DNA of 64,000 bases from positions 61,312-125,311 of the forward strand of contig CAXTIG010000014.1 in assembly GCA_964244295.1 (NCBI GenBank), in the 5' to 3' direction. The notes below the pieces were generated by a model. That model saw only the letters and a list, made by a program, of their open reading frames with translations, did not search any database and was not told the DNA's origin. The stretch is from JAJAZB01 sp964244295 (lineage in GTDB: Bacteria; Bacteroidota; Bacteroidia; Cytophagales; Spirosomataceae). The translations under genes were made by a program, and so were the position numbers. Positions 55,202-63,948 of the stretch are shown here, one piece after another (positions within the stretch are counted from its first letter, which is position 1; each line of letters opens with the position of its first letter).

Positions 55202-56053
55202 TCAGGGCAGCCGCAACTGCGCAAAAACCGCGTGGTGGTCAGAAGCGAAGCGGCCCGTCCAGGTCGGCGAAAGCGTAGCGTGGGAGAGCACGGTCGGGCC
55301 GTTTTTTATGAAAATAAAATCGATGGGCTGATCGCTGGTTTCTTTCGGGCCGAAGGCGTTGAAGGTGCCCGCCGGGCCGAAGTGCGGGGTCTGGCTGAGG
55401 GCCTTCGTATCGAGTAATTTTTCCGGGGCAGCGGCCTCGGTCAGCACCCGGATGGGTTCGTCGGCGGGCATGGCGTTGAAATCGCCCGTGACGACGACCG
55501 GCGTCTTTCCGGCAATCTCCGCTATTTTTTTCAGCAACAGTCGGGCGCTCTGGCGGCGGGCTTCCTGCCCGATGTGGTCGAAGTGGGTGTTGAACCAGTA
55601 AAACGCCTTGCCGCCTTTCACCGGCTGAAACTTGGCCCAGGTGACCACGCGGGGCAGGTTGGCGTCCCAGCCTTTGCTGGGTTGGTCGGGCGTGGGGCTG
55701 AGCCAGAAGGTTTGGGTTTCGAGCAATTTCAGCCGGGCTTTGTTGTAAAAAATCGGAGAAAGTTCGCCCTTTTCGGCCCCATCGTCGCGGCCCTTGCCCA
55801 CCCAGGCGTAGCCGGGCAGGAGGGTTTCGAGGTCGCGAATCTGGCCGATGAGCGCTTCCTGCATCCCCACGGCATCGGCGGCCTGAAACTGAATCACGCT
55901 CGCCAGGTTGGCCTTACGAAGTTCCCAGCGGTTGTCACCGTCGCCGGGGTTGGCGTAGCGGATGTTGAAGGTCATCGCGGCCAGCTCGCGGGTTTGGGCT
56001 TGAGTGAGCAAGGGCAAGGCGAAGAGAACGGTGAGTTTGAAAAAATGCCGCAT
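55202..56053 (-). CDS. Secreted endonuclease/exonuclease/phosphatase-family protein
   Basis: A 283-residue EEP-superfamily protein with a signal peptide (MRHFFKLTVLFALPLLTQAQ). Motifs in order: TFNIRYANPGDGDNRWELRK, GMQEALIGQIRDLETLL with the metal-binding Glu, NTHFDHIGQEARRQSA, VVTGDFNAMPADEP, and SDHHAVFAQLRLP with the catalytic Asp-His pair. Exported members hydrolyse phosphodiesters of nucleic acids or phosphoinositide-like lipids. The start at 56051-56053 removes a non-conserved 120-residue extension that overlaps the divergent GH105 gene. Confidence 0.9.
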   Translation of the reverse strand: MRHFFKLTVLFALPLLTQAQTRELAAMTFNIRYANPGDGDNRWELRKANLASVIQFQAADAVGMQEALIGQIRDLETLLPGYAWVGKGRDDGAEKGELSPIFYNKARLKLLETQTFWLSPTPDQPSKGWDANLPRVVTWAKFQPVKGGKAFYWFNTHFDHIGQEARRQSARLLLKKIAEIAGKTPVVVTGDFNAMPADEPIRVLTEAAAPEKLLDTKALSQTPHFGPAGTFNAFGPKETSDQPIDFIFIKNGPTVLSHATLSPTWTGRFASDHHAVFAQLRLP

Positions 56054-56240
56054 CTGATTTCTAGAAATGAATAGGTTCGTTTCTGGGCCGGACAACCCGC
56101 CCCGCCGCCGCAAGTTTACTACCCGCCGTGCCGGAATACAAAAACCAACGGCCCCGAAACGGAACTGTATCTGCCCACTCGTCTGGGTAGAAACCCCCTT
56201 CCACCGGCTTCGTATTCCCGAAACCCATTTTTTGTTTCCC

Positions 56241-57353
56241 ATGAAAATCCTCCTCGTTTTTCCCCTCCGCCTGATGGCCGGGCTGCTCCTGACCGTCCTC
56301 AGCCTGTCGGCGCTGGCTCCGCCGCCCGACGTGTTCGACCCGGCCACCATCAAAAGCACCATGCAACGCGTCACGCTCTGGCAACTCGCGCACCCCAAAC
56401 ACACGCCCACCGACTGGACCAACGGGGCCTTTTACGCGGGTGTCGTGGCGGCTTACCAAACCACGAAATCGAAGCAAATCCTGGATTCGCTCCTGGCTCT
56501 GGGCGAACGGACGGCCTGGCTACCCGGCCCCCGTTACGACCACGCCGACGACATCGCCATTTCACAAGCCTACCTCGACCTGTACCGGATTAAAAAAGAC
56601 CGCCGGATGATTCAGGCCACCGCCGACACGGTGAAAAAGCTGGCAGCCGTACCGGGGACGGAGGTGAAAAAAAATGGCATTGCCTGGTGGTGGTGCGATG
56701 CCCTGTTCATGGGTCCCCCCACACTCGCTAAACTCGGCAAAACCCTAAACGACCCCGCGTACCTGGCGCTGAACGACAAGCTGTTTCGGGAGTGCTACGA
56801 CCGGCTTTACAACCAGCAGGAACACCTCTTCGCCCGCGATGCCAACTACCTCGTCGATGCCCAGGGCAAAGGCAGGCACGAAGCCAACGGCAAACTCATT
56901 TTCTGGTCGCGCGGAAACGGTTGGGTGATGGGCGGGCTGGTGCGTTTGCTCGAAGAATTACCGAAAAATCATCCGACCCGTGATTTTTACCTGACCACCT
57001 ACCGGCAAATGGCCGAAAAAATCGCCTCGCTCCAGCAAGCCGACGGCCTCTGGCGGGCCAGCCTGCTCGACCCGGAGGCGTTTCCGGGCGGCGAAGGCAG
57101 CGGCTCCGGGTTTTATTGCTACGCGCTGGCCTGGGGCATCAACCAGGGTTTGCTCGACAAAACCACGTATCTGCCCGTGGTGCGCAACGCTTGGGAGGGT
57201 CTCAACACGCTCGTTTCGTCCGAAGGCCGCGTGGGCTGGGTGCAGCCCATCGGGGCCGATCCACGCCGAAATTTCAGCGTCGAAAGTTGGGAAGTGTACG
57301 GCAGCGGGGCCTACCTGCTGGCGGGGTCGGAGGTGATTAAGTTGAAGCGGTAA
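56241..57353 (+). CDS. Secreted glycoside hydrolase family 88/105
   Basis: A 370-residue enzyme with a signal peptide and the (alpha/alpha)6-barrel signatures of GH88/GH105: HPTDWTNGAFYAGV-like TPTDWTNGAFYAGVVAAYQT, WWWCDALFMGPPTLAKLG with the catalytic Asp153, and IFWSRGNGWVMGGLVRLLEE. Such enzymes hydrolyse unsaturated uronyl residues from pectin- or glycosaminoglycan-derived oligosaccharides. The ATG at 56241 gives the signal peptide; an upstream frame overlaps the divergent gene. A long terminator hairpin follows. Confidence 0.92.
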   Translation: MKILLVFPLRLMAGLLLTVLSLSALAPPPDVFDPATIKSTMQRVTLWQLAHPKHTPTDWTNGAFYAGVVAAYQTTKSKQILDSLLALGERTAWLPGPRYDHADDIAISQAYLDLYRIKKDRRMIQATADTVKKLAAVPGTEVKKNGIAWWWCDALFMGPPTLAKLGKTLNDPAYLALNDKLFRECYDRLYNQQEHLFARDANYLVDAQGKGRHEANGKLIFWSRGNGWVMGGLVRLLEELPKNHPTRDFYLTTYRQMAEKIASLQQADGLWRASLLDPEAFPGGEGSGSGFYCYALAWGINQGLLDKTTYLPVVRNAWEGLNTLVSSEGRVGWVQPIGADPRRNFSVESWEVYGSGAYLLAGSEVIKLKR

Positions 57354-57368
57354 TCGTCGCTACAAAAC

Positions 57369-57426
57369 GAAAGCAGGGCGTAAAGCGGAATGAACTGATT
57401 TTCATTCCGCTTTACGCCCTGCTTTC
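57369..57426. terminator. 25-bp hairpin terminator
   Basis: GAAAGCAGGGCGTAAAGCGG and AATGA pair perfectly with TCATT and CCGCTTTACGCCCTGCTTTC. Positioned after GH105 and convergent with the fasciclin gene. Confidence 0.85.
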
Positions 57427-57442
57427 ATTTTGTGTTCCACGT

Positions 57443-57988
57443 TCAGCCCGGCATCAGCACGGTGTCCACGACGTGAATCACTCCGTTGCTTTGGTACACG
57501 TCCTTGATGGTCACGGCCGAGGTCCCGCCTTTTTCGTCGGTCAGTACCAGCTTTTTACCTTTCATCGAGGCCTTGAGTGTGCCGCCCTGCACGGTTTTGA
57601 GGGTGGCCGTACCGCCGCCCGCCTTGATGGCTTCGGCGATGGTTTTGGCGTCCATTTTCCCGGCTACGACGTGGTAGGTCAGGATTTTGGTGAGCGTCGC
57701 TTTGTTTTCGGGCTTTACCAGGGTTTCCACGGTGCCTTCGGGCAATTTATCGAAGGCGGCGTTGGTAGGGGCAAACACCGTAAACGGCCCGGCTCCTTGC
57801 AGGGTCTCGACCAACCCGGCGGCTTTCACGGCGGCCACCAGCGTGGTATGGTCTTTGGAGTTGAGGGCGTTTTCAATGATGTTTTTGGAGGGGTACATCG
57901 GCGCCCCGCCAACTTCCACCGTTTTTTCCTGGGCAAACGTGGTGCCAGCGACCAGAACCGACGCGAAGAACACGGCAATCTTTTTCAT
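57443..57988 (-). CDS. Secreted fasciclin (FAS1) domain protein
   Basis: A 181-residue protein with a signal peptide (MKKIAVFFASVLVAGTTFAQ) and one FAS1 domain: HTTLVAAVKAAGLVETLQGA, GPFTVFAPTNAAFDKLPEGT, ILTYHVVAGKMDAKTIAEAI and the H2 motif GVIHVVDTVLMPG. FAS1 domains mediate cell adhesion or surface attachment. Single-domain secreted forms are common in Bacteroidota. No partner gene is evident. It is convergent with GH105. Confidence 0.93.
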   Translation of the reverse strand: MKKIAVFFASVLVAGTTFAQEKTVEVGGAPMYPSKNIIENALNSKDHTTLVAAVKAAGLVETLQGAGPFTVFAPTNAAFDKLPEGTVETLVKPENKATLTKILTYHVVAGKMDAKTIAEAIKAGGGTATLKTVQGGTLKASMKGKKLVLTDEKGGTSAVTIKDVYQSNGVIHVVDTVLMPG

Positions 57989-58163
57989 AAGATTTTGATT
58001 GAAAGTCTGTTAAAAAGGAGAATGTAAAAAAATGATTACGGCCAGACCTACGGCAGAAGCGGGAAGGATGGATTTTTTAGGATGACTTTTTTTTATGGAA
58101 GCGGTGCAGGATTTCAGTTTCTAGCAAAAAGGGGCTGTTCCCCGGTGGCCGTTCCCCGGTGGC

Positions 58164-58265
58164 TGTCATCCCGACGTGAGGAGGGATCTCGTTGGGACAC
58201 GAGACGATTGCCGGTAGCCAGCGGTACGGTAATCCAACGAGATCCCTCCTGACGTCGGGATGACA
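58164..58265. repeat. GTCATCC-family palindrome with outer arms
   Basis: TGTCATCCCGACGTGAGGAG and GGGATCTCGTTGG pair with CCAACGAGATCCC and CTCCTGACGTCGGGATGACA. Outer GGGGCTGTTCC and GGAACGGCCCC arms extend the hairpin to about 58125-58285. Confidence 0.85.
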
Positions 58266-58331
58266 GATCCAGTGGAACGGCCCCTTTTTTCAAATTCCTA
58301 CCCCGCTTCATGAAAAGTCGTACAAAAACGA

Positions 58332-58366
58332 AACGCCCGGAAAGCAAAAACTGCTTTCCGGGCGTT
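58332..58366. terminator. Terminator near tandem ferritin-like genes
   Basis: AACGCCCGGAAAGCA and TGCTTTCCGGGCGTT form a 15-bp stem. On the minus strand it follows the first ferritin-like gene and is followed by TTTCGTTTTTG. The rest of 57989-58405 holds the palindrome above and no gene. Confidence 0.75.
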
Positions 58367-58405
58367 GAGGTGAAAAAAAAATTGAGGCTTTTCGTTGTAA
58401 CGAAA

Positions 58406-58864
58406 TCACTCCGTCCCTTCTTTCAACACCACCATCTGGTCGCGGGCGGCGCGGAGGTCGGCGAGTTGGGTTTGGATGACCTCCTTCACGTACGTCGGCA
58501 GGTGATCTTCTTCGAGGGCATCTTCGTAGGCCTTCACGGCGGCATTTTCGCCGAATTCCACCGATCCCAGCACGGCGGCTTTCTCGTTGTCTGACACCGA
58601 GGCCTTGATGTCGAGCCAGGCGCGGTGAAATTTGCTGACCAGGTCGGTCGTGGTGGATTCAGTGACGGCGTGGCCGTCGAGGCGTACGATGTGGTCGGCC
58701 AATTCACTGCGGAATTTTTGACTCTGTACGACCATCTGCCGAAACTGCCCGGCCAACGCCGCGTCTTCGACGTTGTCGATGGAGGATTCGTAGCCCCGGA
58801 TGCGGTCGTTGTTGATCTGGACCAACTCATTGAGTGAATCGATGATTTCCTGGTTGGTGTTCAT
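58406..58864 (-). CDS. PA2169/DUF2383-type four-helix-bundle protein
   Basis: A 152-residue ferritin-like protein from the ATG at 58862-58864. The sequence (NQEIIDSLNELVQINNDRIR, GYESSIDNVEDAALAGQFRQ, FGENAAVKAYEDALEEDHLP) shows the E-x-x-H-like and paired E/D positions of the DUF2383/PA2169 family. It is cytoplasmic and probably binds a di-iron centre or protects against stress. It is one of two tandem paralogs; the next gene upstream is clearly related. The N-terminal extension seen upstream is not conserved. Confidence 0.85.
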   Translation of the reverse strand: MNTNQEIIDSLNELVQINNDRIRGYESSIDNVEDAALAGQFRQMVVQSQKFRSELADHIVRLDGHAVTESTTTDLVSKFHRAWLDIKASVSDNEKAAVLGSVEFGENAAVKAYEDALEEDHLPTYVKEVIQTQLADLRAARDQMVVLKEGTE

Positions 58865-58933
58865 GGGTTTCGTTGGAATGGAAAAGCCCGGACGTACCAT
58901 CGTATCGCCGGGCTTTTCGTGAAAAAGAAAAAA

Positions 58934-59389
58934 TCAGGCCGACTGACGCATACTCAGCACCCGGTCGCGGGTGGCGCGGAGATCGGCGAGTTGGGTTTCC
59001 AGCACGTCTTTGATGTAGTGCGGCAGGTCGTCCTCTTCGAGGGCGTCTTCGTAGGCTTCCACGGCGGCATTTTCGCCGAATTCGACCGAACTCAGCACGG
59101 TGTCGCGGTCTTTGCCGCTTACTGCCGCCTTGATGTCGATCCAGGCGCGGTGGATTTTACTCGACAAATCGGTCGAGGTGGCGTCGGAAACCGCCGTGCC
59201 GTCGATGCGCACGATGTGGTCGGCGAGTTGGCTGCGGAAGTTCTGGCTTTGCAGCACCGCCTGCCGGAACAGCCCGTCGAGTTCAGTATCCTCGGAATCT
59301 TCGATGGCTTTTTCGTAGCCCTGGATGCGGTCGTTGTTGATTTTGACCAGTTCGTTGAGTTCTTCGACGATGTCTTCGTTGTTAATCAT
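58934..59389 (-). CDS. PA2169/DUF2383-type four-helix-bundle protein, second copy
   Basis: A 151-residue paralog of the preceding gene (MINNEDIVEELNELVKINND, RIQGYEKAIEDSEDTELDGL, FGENAAVEAYEDALEEDDLP). The two align along their whole length, so they arose by tandem duplication. The longer in-frame reading upstream translates a GTCATCC palindrome and is rejected. The pair probably has overlapping roles in iron handling or oxidative stress, but this is inferred from the family only. Confidence 0.85.
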   Translation of the reverse strand: MINNEDIVEELNELVKINNDRIQGYEKAIEDSEDTELDGLFRQAVLQSQNFRSQLADHIVRIDGTAVSDATSTDLSSKIHRAWIDIKAAVSGKDRDTVLSSVEFGENAAVEAYEDALEEDDLPHYIKDVLETQLADLRATRDRVLSMRQSA

Positions 59390-59490
59390 GGCTGAGGAAT
59401 GTTGATGGTTGAAACAAAAATTGAGAAGTCCGGGCCTGTCATCAAAAACACCGTACCACCGGAAAAACAATGTCCTCACCGGAGGAAAAG

Positions 59491-59577
59491 CAATCATCCT
59501 GGAAGAGCCTTGTTGAACGACCGGGAGCGTTTCAGGAGTGTGAACGGTAGTCCGACAAGGTCCTTTCAGGATGACAA
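59491..59577. repeat. GTCATCC-family palindrome
   Basis: ATCATCCTGGAAGAGCCTTG at the left pairs imperfectly with CAAGGTCCTTTCAGGATGAC at the right, enclosing degenerate inner arms. It is more diverged than the other copies. Confidence 0.75.
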
Positions 59578-59584
59578 TCAAGGC

Positions 59585-61717
59585 TCAGTTGGTTACTTCT
59601 ACGGTTACCGGCACGCCGTTAAACGCCACCACCCCACTGAGTTCGTCCAACAGGGTTTCGTCGGTGAGGTCGTTGATGCTCACCCCGGCGTGTTGTTGGG
59701 CCACGTCGAGGCGGATGCCCCGCCGCCCGTGGCCGTAGCCGTGGGGCATACTCACCACACCCGGCATCAGCGTAGCGGTTACTTCGGCTTCCAGTTCCAC
59801 GCTGCCTACCCGCGAGCGCACCCGCACCGTTTGCCCGCTCACGATTCCCCGCGCTTCGGCGTCGGCGGGGGTGATTTGCAGGGTGCAGCGGTTGCGGCCC
59901 TTCACGAGCCGCGCCGAGTTGTGCATCCAGGAATTGTTGTCGCGGAGGTGGCGGCGACCGATGAGAAGGAGTTGTGAAGGGTGAGTTGTGAATTGTGAAC
60001 GGAGCCGGTTGAGGTTTTCCCGGATGCGCGGGAGGTCTTTCGCCAGCAATTCCGGCGCGAGAGGGAGGCGGCCATTGGGCGTGCTCAGGCGCTCGGGCAG
60101 GCGGGGTTGGAGCGGGCCGAAATCGAGGCCGTGCGGATCGTCTTTGAGGGTCTGCAAAGTCAGGCCGGTTTTTCCGTAGGGGCCGAAACGCAGGCCCAGG
60201 TCGAGTTTGGTTTCGGGGTTGGGCAGCGGTTCGGTGGGCGGATTACCCATTTCCAGTCGGTGCCGTAGTTCTTCAAAAATTTCCCAGTCGTACTTCGCAC
60301 CCGGACTTTTTTCAAAAAGCGGTTCCGAATACTTCGCCGTGTTGCGGATGGCGAGCAGGTGGAAGGTGGTGTCGTAGTGGGCGGTTTCGAGGCCGGTGGC
60401 GGGCGGCAAAATCAGGTGCGCGTGGCGGGTGGTTTCGTTGAGGTAAATGTCGAACGAAACCATGAAATCGAGTTGCCCCAACGCCTCGTCGAGTTGCCGC
60501 CCGTTCGGGGTCGAAAGCACTGGGTTGCCGGAGTTGGTGACGAGGGCGCGAATCTGGCCCTGGCCCGGCGTAAGGATTTCTTCTGCCAATCCCGAAACGG
60601 GCAATTCGCCCATGAATTCGGGCCGCTGGCTCACCCGGCTGCGGTAGCGGTCGTAGCGGGTGTAGGGTCGGGCCACGCTTGGCTGTTTTTTGCCCAAAAC
60701 ATCAAAAGCGGGCGTGGTAAACATCGCCCCGCCGGGCGTGTCGAGGTGGCCGGTCAGGGCGTTGAGGGCGCTGATTAGCCAGAGGCAGGCCCCGCCGAAG
60801 GCCTGCGTCGAAACGCCCACCCGCCCGTAGGCCACGGCCCGCTCGGTTTGGGCAAACGCCCGCGCCAGCCGCGTGATGGTTTCCGCCGAAATGCCCGTGG
60901 CGGAAGCCACGGCCTCCGGCGTGAAGGGGGCGACGAGCGTCCGGAGGTCTTCGATGCCATCGGTGAAGTCAGTCAGGTGGCCCAGTCGAACGAGGTCTTC
61001 GGAGAAAATCACCTGCACCGCTGCCAACAAAAAGTACACGTCGGTGCCGGGGCGGATGAAGTGGTGCTCGTCGGCGCGGAGGGCGGTTTCGGTGTGGCGC
61101 GGGTCGATGACCACCACCTTGCCGCCGCGCTGCTGGATGGCCCGCAGCCGGGTGGCTACGTCGGGGGCAGTCATCAAACTACCGTTGGAAGCGATGGGGT
61201 TGCCGCCCAGAATCAGCCAGAAATCCGTGCGGTCGAGGTCGGGAATGGGCAGCAACAGCGGGTGCCCGAAGAGTTGCCAGGCCGCGAAGTGGTGCGGCAA
61301 CTGGTCGACCGAGGTGGCCGAGAAGAAGTTTTTCGTACCAATGGCTTTGGCAAAACCGGGAAAACTGAACGTGGTGCCGGCGTTGTGAACCGAGGGGTTT
61401 CCGGCGTAAATCCCGATGGCATCGGGGCCGTGCTGCGCCCGGATTCCGGTCAGTTTCGCCACCACTTCGCCGAAGGCTTCGTCCCAGGAAATTTCTTCCC
61501 ATTCCGTTCCCCGGCGGCGCAGGGGGCGGCGGAGGCGGTTGGGGTCTTCGTACACGTCTTTCAGCGCCACGGCTTTGGGGCAAATGTGCCCCCGGCTGAA
61601 GGGATCGGCCCGGTCGCCCGCCACGCGGAGCACCTGCCCGTCGCGGTGTTCGATTTCCAGGCCGCACATCGCCTCGCAGAGGTTGCAGGTGCGGTAGTGA
61701 AGGGAGGGGGGGAGCAT
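59585..61717 (-). CDS. Molybdopterin oxidoreductase family protein
   Basis: A 710-residue molybdoenzyme from the ATG at 61715-61717 (MLPPSLHYRTCNLCEAMCGL). The N-terminal [4Fe-4S] ligands are C11, C14, C18 and C46 (HICPKAVALKDVYEDPNRL). The molybdopterin-binding region includes ILGGNPIASNGSLM and VVVIDPRHTET, and the C-terminal dinucleotide-binding domain has IGRRHLRDNNSWMHN and MPHGYGHGR. No signal peptide is seen, so it is cytoplasmic. The substrate is unknown; formate-dehydrogenase-like and other DMSO-reductase-family activities are possible. A 99-residue upstream extension translates the palindrome at 61776 and is rejected. Confidence 0.88.
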   Translation of the reverse strand: MLPPSLHYRTCNLCEAMCGLEIEHRDGQVLRVAGDRADPFSRGHICPKAVALKDVYEDPNRLRRPLRRRGTEWEEISWDEAFGEVVAKLTGIRAQHGPDAIGIYAGNPSVHNAGTTFSFPGFAKAIGTKNFFSATSVDQLPHHFAAWQLFGHPLLLPIPDLDRTDFWLILGGNPIASNGSLMTAPDVATRLRAIQQRGGKVVVIDPRHTETALRADEHHFIRPGTDVYFLLAAVQVIFSEDLVRLGHLTDFTDGIEDLRTLVAPFTPEAVASATGISAETITRLARAFAQTERAVAYGRVGVSTQAFGGACLWLISALNALTGHLDTPGGAMFTTPAFDVLGKKQPSVARPYTRYDRYRSRVSQRPEFMGELPVSGLAEEILTPGQGQIRALVTNSGNPVLSTPNGRQLDEALGQLDFMVSFDIYLNETTRHAHLILPPATGLETAHYDTTFHLLAIRNTAKYSEPLFEKSPGAKYDWEIFEELRHRLEMGNPPTEPLPNPETKLDLGLRFGPYGKTGLTLQTLKDDPHGLDFGPLQPRLPERLSTPNGRLPLAPELLAKDLPRIRENLNRLRSQFTTHPSQLLLIGRRHLRDNNSWMHNSARLVKGRNRCTLQITPADAEARGIVSGQTVRVRSRVGSVELEAEVTATLMPGVVSMPHGYGHGRRGIRLDVAQQHAGVSINDLTDETLLDELSGVVAFNGVPVTVEVTN

Positions 61718-61775
61718 GGGGTTTGGAGGGTGGAATATTTTATTTCGTCTGTTATTCTCTGATGCTACACCCCAC

Positions 61776-61980
61776 CCCGTCATTGCGAGCGGAGGGTAAC
61801 GAGGCGAGCGGAGCGAGAATTGGTTGCCGGAGCGAAGTAATCCCCTCCCGGAGACCAAGATAGCTAAACCCAAATACTTGCTCGAAGCTACCCTGATCTC
61901 CGGGAGGGGATTACTTCGCTCCGGCAACCAATTCTCGCTTCGCTCGTCTCGTCTTGTTTGCCTCCGCTCGCAATGACGGG
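61776..61980. repeat. Long CGTCATTGCGAGC palindromic repeat, second copy
   Basis: CCCGTCATTGCGAGCGGAGG and CCTCCGCTCGCAATGACGGG are the outer arms, with inner GGAGCGAAGTAATCCCCTCC and complement. The same outer and inner arms occur at 4927-5091. The rest of 61718-62133 shows no gene. Confidence 0.88.
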
Positions 61981-62133
61981 ACGGGGGCAATTCGGGAAGT
62001 TGTGGCGTAAGCAAGTTAATTATTTTTAACGCCCCCTTAACCTTTCATTAACACCACTCCCCCGCCGCCGGCCCGTTGATGGGGTGTATTCCGATTCAAC
62101 CCCCGGAATGCGTTCCAAACCTCGTTCAACGCC

Positions 62134-62583
62134 ATGAAAAAGACCCTGCTCCTCCTCGCCGCTTGCGTGGCCCTGACGGCCACCGCCTTCGCCCAACGCC
62201 CCGACGACCGCTACGACAACGACCGCGACGACGACCGCCGCAACGGAATCGACACGCCTTACGAGTCGTACAACAACCGCCAACTCCCGCCGCTGCCCGA
62301 CAACCCCCGCTACCGCGACTGGTACGGCTCGCAGTACCAAAACGCGCCGGGTTGGAACCGGAACCGCGACCGCCGCACCTACCAGCGGGCCTTTGAAGAC
62401 GGCTTCCGCTACGGCTACCAGGACGGCTTCCGCAACCTGCGGCCCCAGCGTTTCCCACGCCCGGGCAATCCCCGTGAGGCCGGATTCGCCGATGGCTACA
62501 GCCGGGGCCTGCGCCAGGGCCGCGACATTGCGTACAGCCAGCGCTACGATCGCCGGGGCAATGGCTACGGGCGGCGTTGGTAG
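62134..62583 (+). CDS. Secreted Arg/Asp/Tyr-rich repeat protein
   Basis: A 149-residue protein with signal peptide MKKTLLLLAACVALTATAFA. The mature part is extremely rich in Arg, Asp, Tyr, Asn and Gly (RPDDRYDNDRDDDRRNGIDT) and contains two copies of an F-x-D-G-x-x-x-G motif (FEDGFRYGYQDGFRN and FADGYSRGLRQGRDI). No enzyme motif is visible. It could be a surface or extracellular binding protein; the function is unknown. A terminator follows the gene. Confidence 0.8.
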   Translation: MKKTLLLLAACVALTATAFAQRPDDRYDNDRDDDRRNGIDTPYESYNNRQLPPLPDNPRYRDWYGSQYQNAPGWNRNRDRRTYQRAFEDGFRYGYQDGFRNLRPQRFPRPGNPREAGFADGYSRGLRQGRDIAYSQRYDRRGNGYGRRW

Positions 62584-62603
62584 TTCGGGAGTAGGGAAAA
62601 CAA

Positions 62604-62645
62604 AACCCACCCGGTGCTCTGAAAGGCGCACTGGGTGGGTTTTTG
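62604..62645 (+). terminator. Terminator after secreted Arg-rich gene
   Basis: AACCCACCCGGTGC and GCACTGGGTGGGTT form a 14-bp stem followed by TTTT. Confidence 0.75.
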
Positions 62646-62665
62646 ATGTTTTCCGGCTTTTGCCT

Positions 62666-63793
62666 TCACCGGCGGCGCGGCTCCGTCGTGGAAGGGGCTA
62701 GACCGACGAGACCTTCCAGCGTCCAATCGGCAGGGAGCAGGGTGGCAAGGCGATCTTCGCCTAAAAACCCCCGTATTTCCACTCCGTTGGGTTTGGTGAT
62801 GAAGCCGTTGAGGTTGGTCTCGAAAAAGCCGTTTGGAAATAAAATCTGAGTAAACGCGTAGGTACGGTTCTGGTAAGCCGGTGCATTGGACAACGACCGG
62901 GTAAAGTACACTGCCAGCGAGGTAGCCGAAGCAATTCGCCGCTCGAACGCCAGCCGACCCGGCTGCACCAGCACGCCGGGTTTAAGGGGCACGAGGTAGC
63001 GGTTTACCTCCCTCGTCGGGTCGGGCGGATTCGTGGCTGGGGGATGACGCGGGTCGGTGCCGTACACCAGAAAGCCCTCGGCTTCGGAAGTGCCCGTGAT
63101 GAGGCTCGCCACGAGATGCCGCGTGGAGCCGGTGTATGCCTGACGGCGAGCGGCATTCCAGCGTTTGGCCTGGCGTTCGTCGGCGGGTTTCAGTTCTTCA
63201 AACCGGCTGTTTCCTCCGTAAAACACCTGGGGCCGGAGGTAGTCGAAGTAAAGCAACTGGTAATGCAGCCGGTAGCCCAGAGCGCGGTTTTCAAACACCA
63301 ACGGGGCGCTGGCGTGGGCCGTCAGGTGGCGATTTCGTTCTTCAAACCGGAGCACCTCCGAGTTGGTTAATTCGCACTGACGGGCAAAGGGACTACTCCC
63401 GATCAATTGCTCCTCAAACACCCGCACCTGTCGACGCCAGGCTTTATCCTTACCCGCTTTCACCACCACGTCGCCGAGGGTAGTGCCGGTCGGGGCGAGG
63501 GTCAGGTCGAGGCTTTGGGGCTGGGCGCTTTCGAGCCGGAGCGCCTGCTTGGCGGGGGCATAGCCGACGTAAGAGGCCACCACCTCGATGCTGCCCAGTG
63601 GCACACCCGTGAGGGTGTAGCGCCCGGCTTCGTCGGTGGTGGTGCCGCGCGTGGTGGCGTTGACGAACACACTGGCGAAGGGCAGGGGCTGGCCGCTGGC
63701 CGCATCGCTGACGCGACCGCTGAGGGTGGCGGTTTGGGCCAGGGCGGGGCCAAAGGAAAAAAAGACGAACAGCGCGAACAGGAGGCATTTCAT
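62666..63793 (-). CDS. Carboxypeptidase-regulatory-like secreted protein
   Basis: A 375-residue protein from the ATG at 63791-63793 with signal peptide MKCLLFALFVFFSFGPALAQ. The N-terminal CarbopepD_reg_2 domain reads ATLSGRVSDAASGQPLPFAS, VFVNATTRGTTTDEAGRYTL, TGVPLGSIEVVASYVGYAPA. The rest is a conserved but uncharacterised region found in secreted Bacteroidota proteins, with RQCELTNSEVLRFEE and YRLHYQLLYFDYLRPQ. It is probably attached to or associated with the outer membrane. No TonB plug domain is seen. Confidence 0.85.
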   Translation of the reverse strand: MKCLLFALFVFFSFGPALAQTATLSGRVSDAASGQPLPFASVFVNATTRGTTTDEAGRYTLTGVPLGSIEVVASYVGYAPAKQALRLESAQPQSLDLTLAPTGTTLGDVVVKAGKDKAWRRQVRVFEEQLIGSSPFARQCELTNSEVLRFEERNRHLTAHASAPLVFENRALGYRLHYQLLYFDYLRPQVFYGGNSRFEELKPADERQAKRWNAARRQAYTGSTRHLVASLITGTSEAEGFLVYGTDPRHPPATNPPDPTREVNRYLVPLKPGVLVQPGRLAFERRIASATSLAVYFTRSLSNAPAYQNRTYAFTQILFPNGFFETNLNGFITKPNGVEIRGFLGEDRLATLLPADWTLEGLVGLAPSTTEPRRR

Positions 63794-63948
63794 CGGCTGC
63801 CGAGCGGGGACAGACGGGTGCGAGGTCGTCCACGAAGGTACTCCGTTTCCGGGTTGGTTGGGCGGGGGAGGGGCTACCGGGCTTCGGTAGTATGTTTTTT
63901 TGAGGAAAGTTAGCAGTAAAAAAGGGACGTATTGCAACGACGACGATG

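Noticed and set aside
55202..56477. Longer N-terminus for the EEP protein (406 residues) and an overlapping 138-residue frame
   Set aside because: The signal peptide starts at 56053; the upstream part overlaps the divergent GH105 gene and is not conserved.
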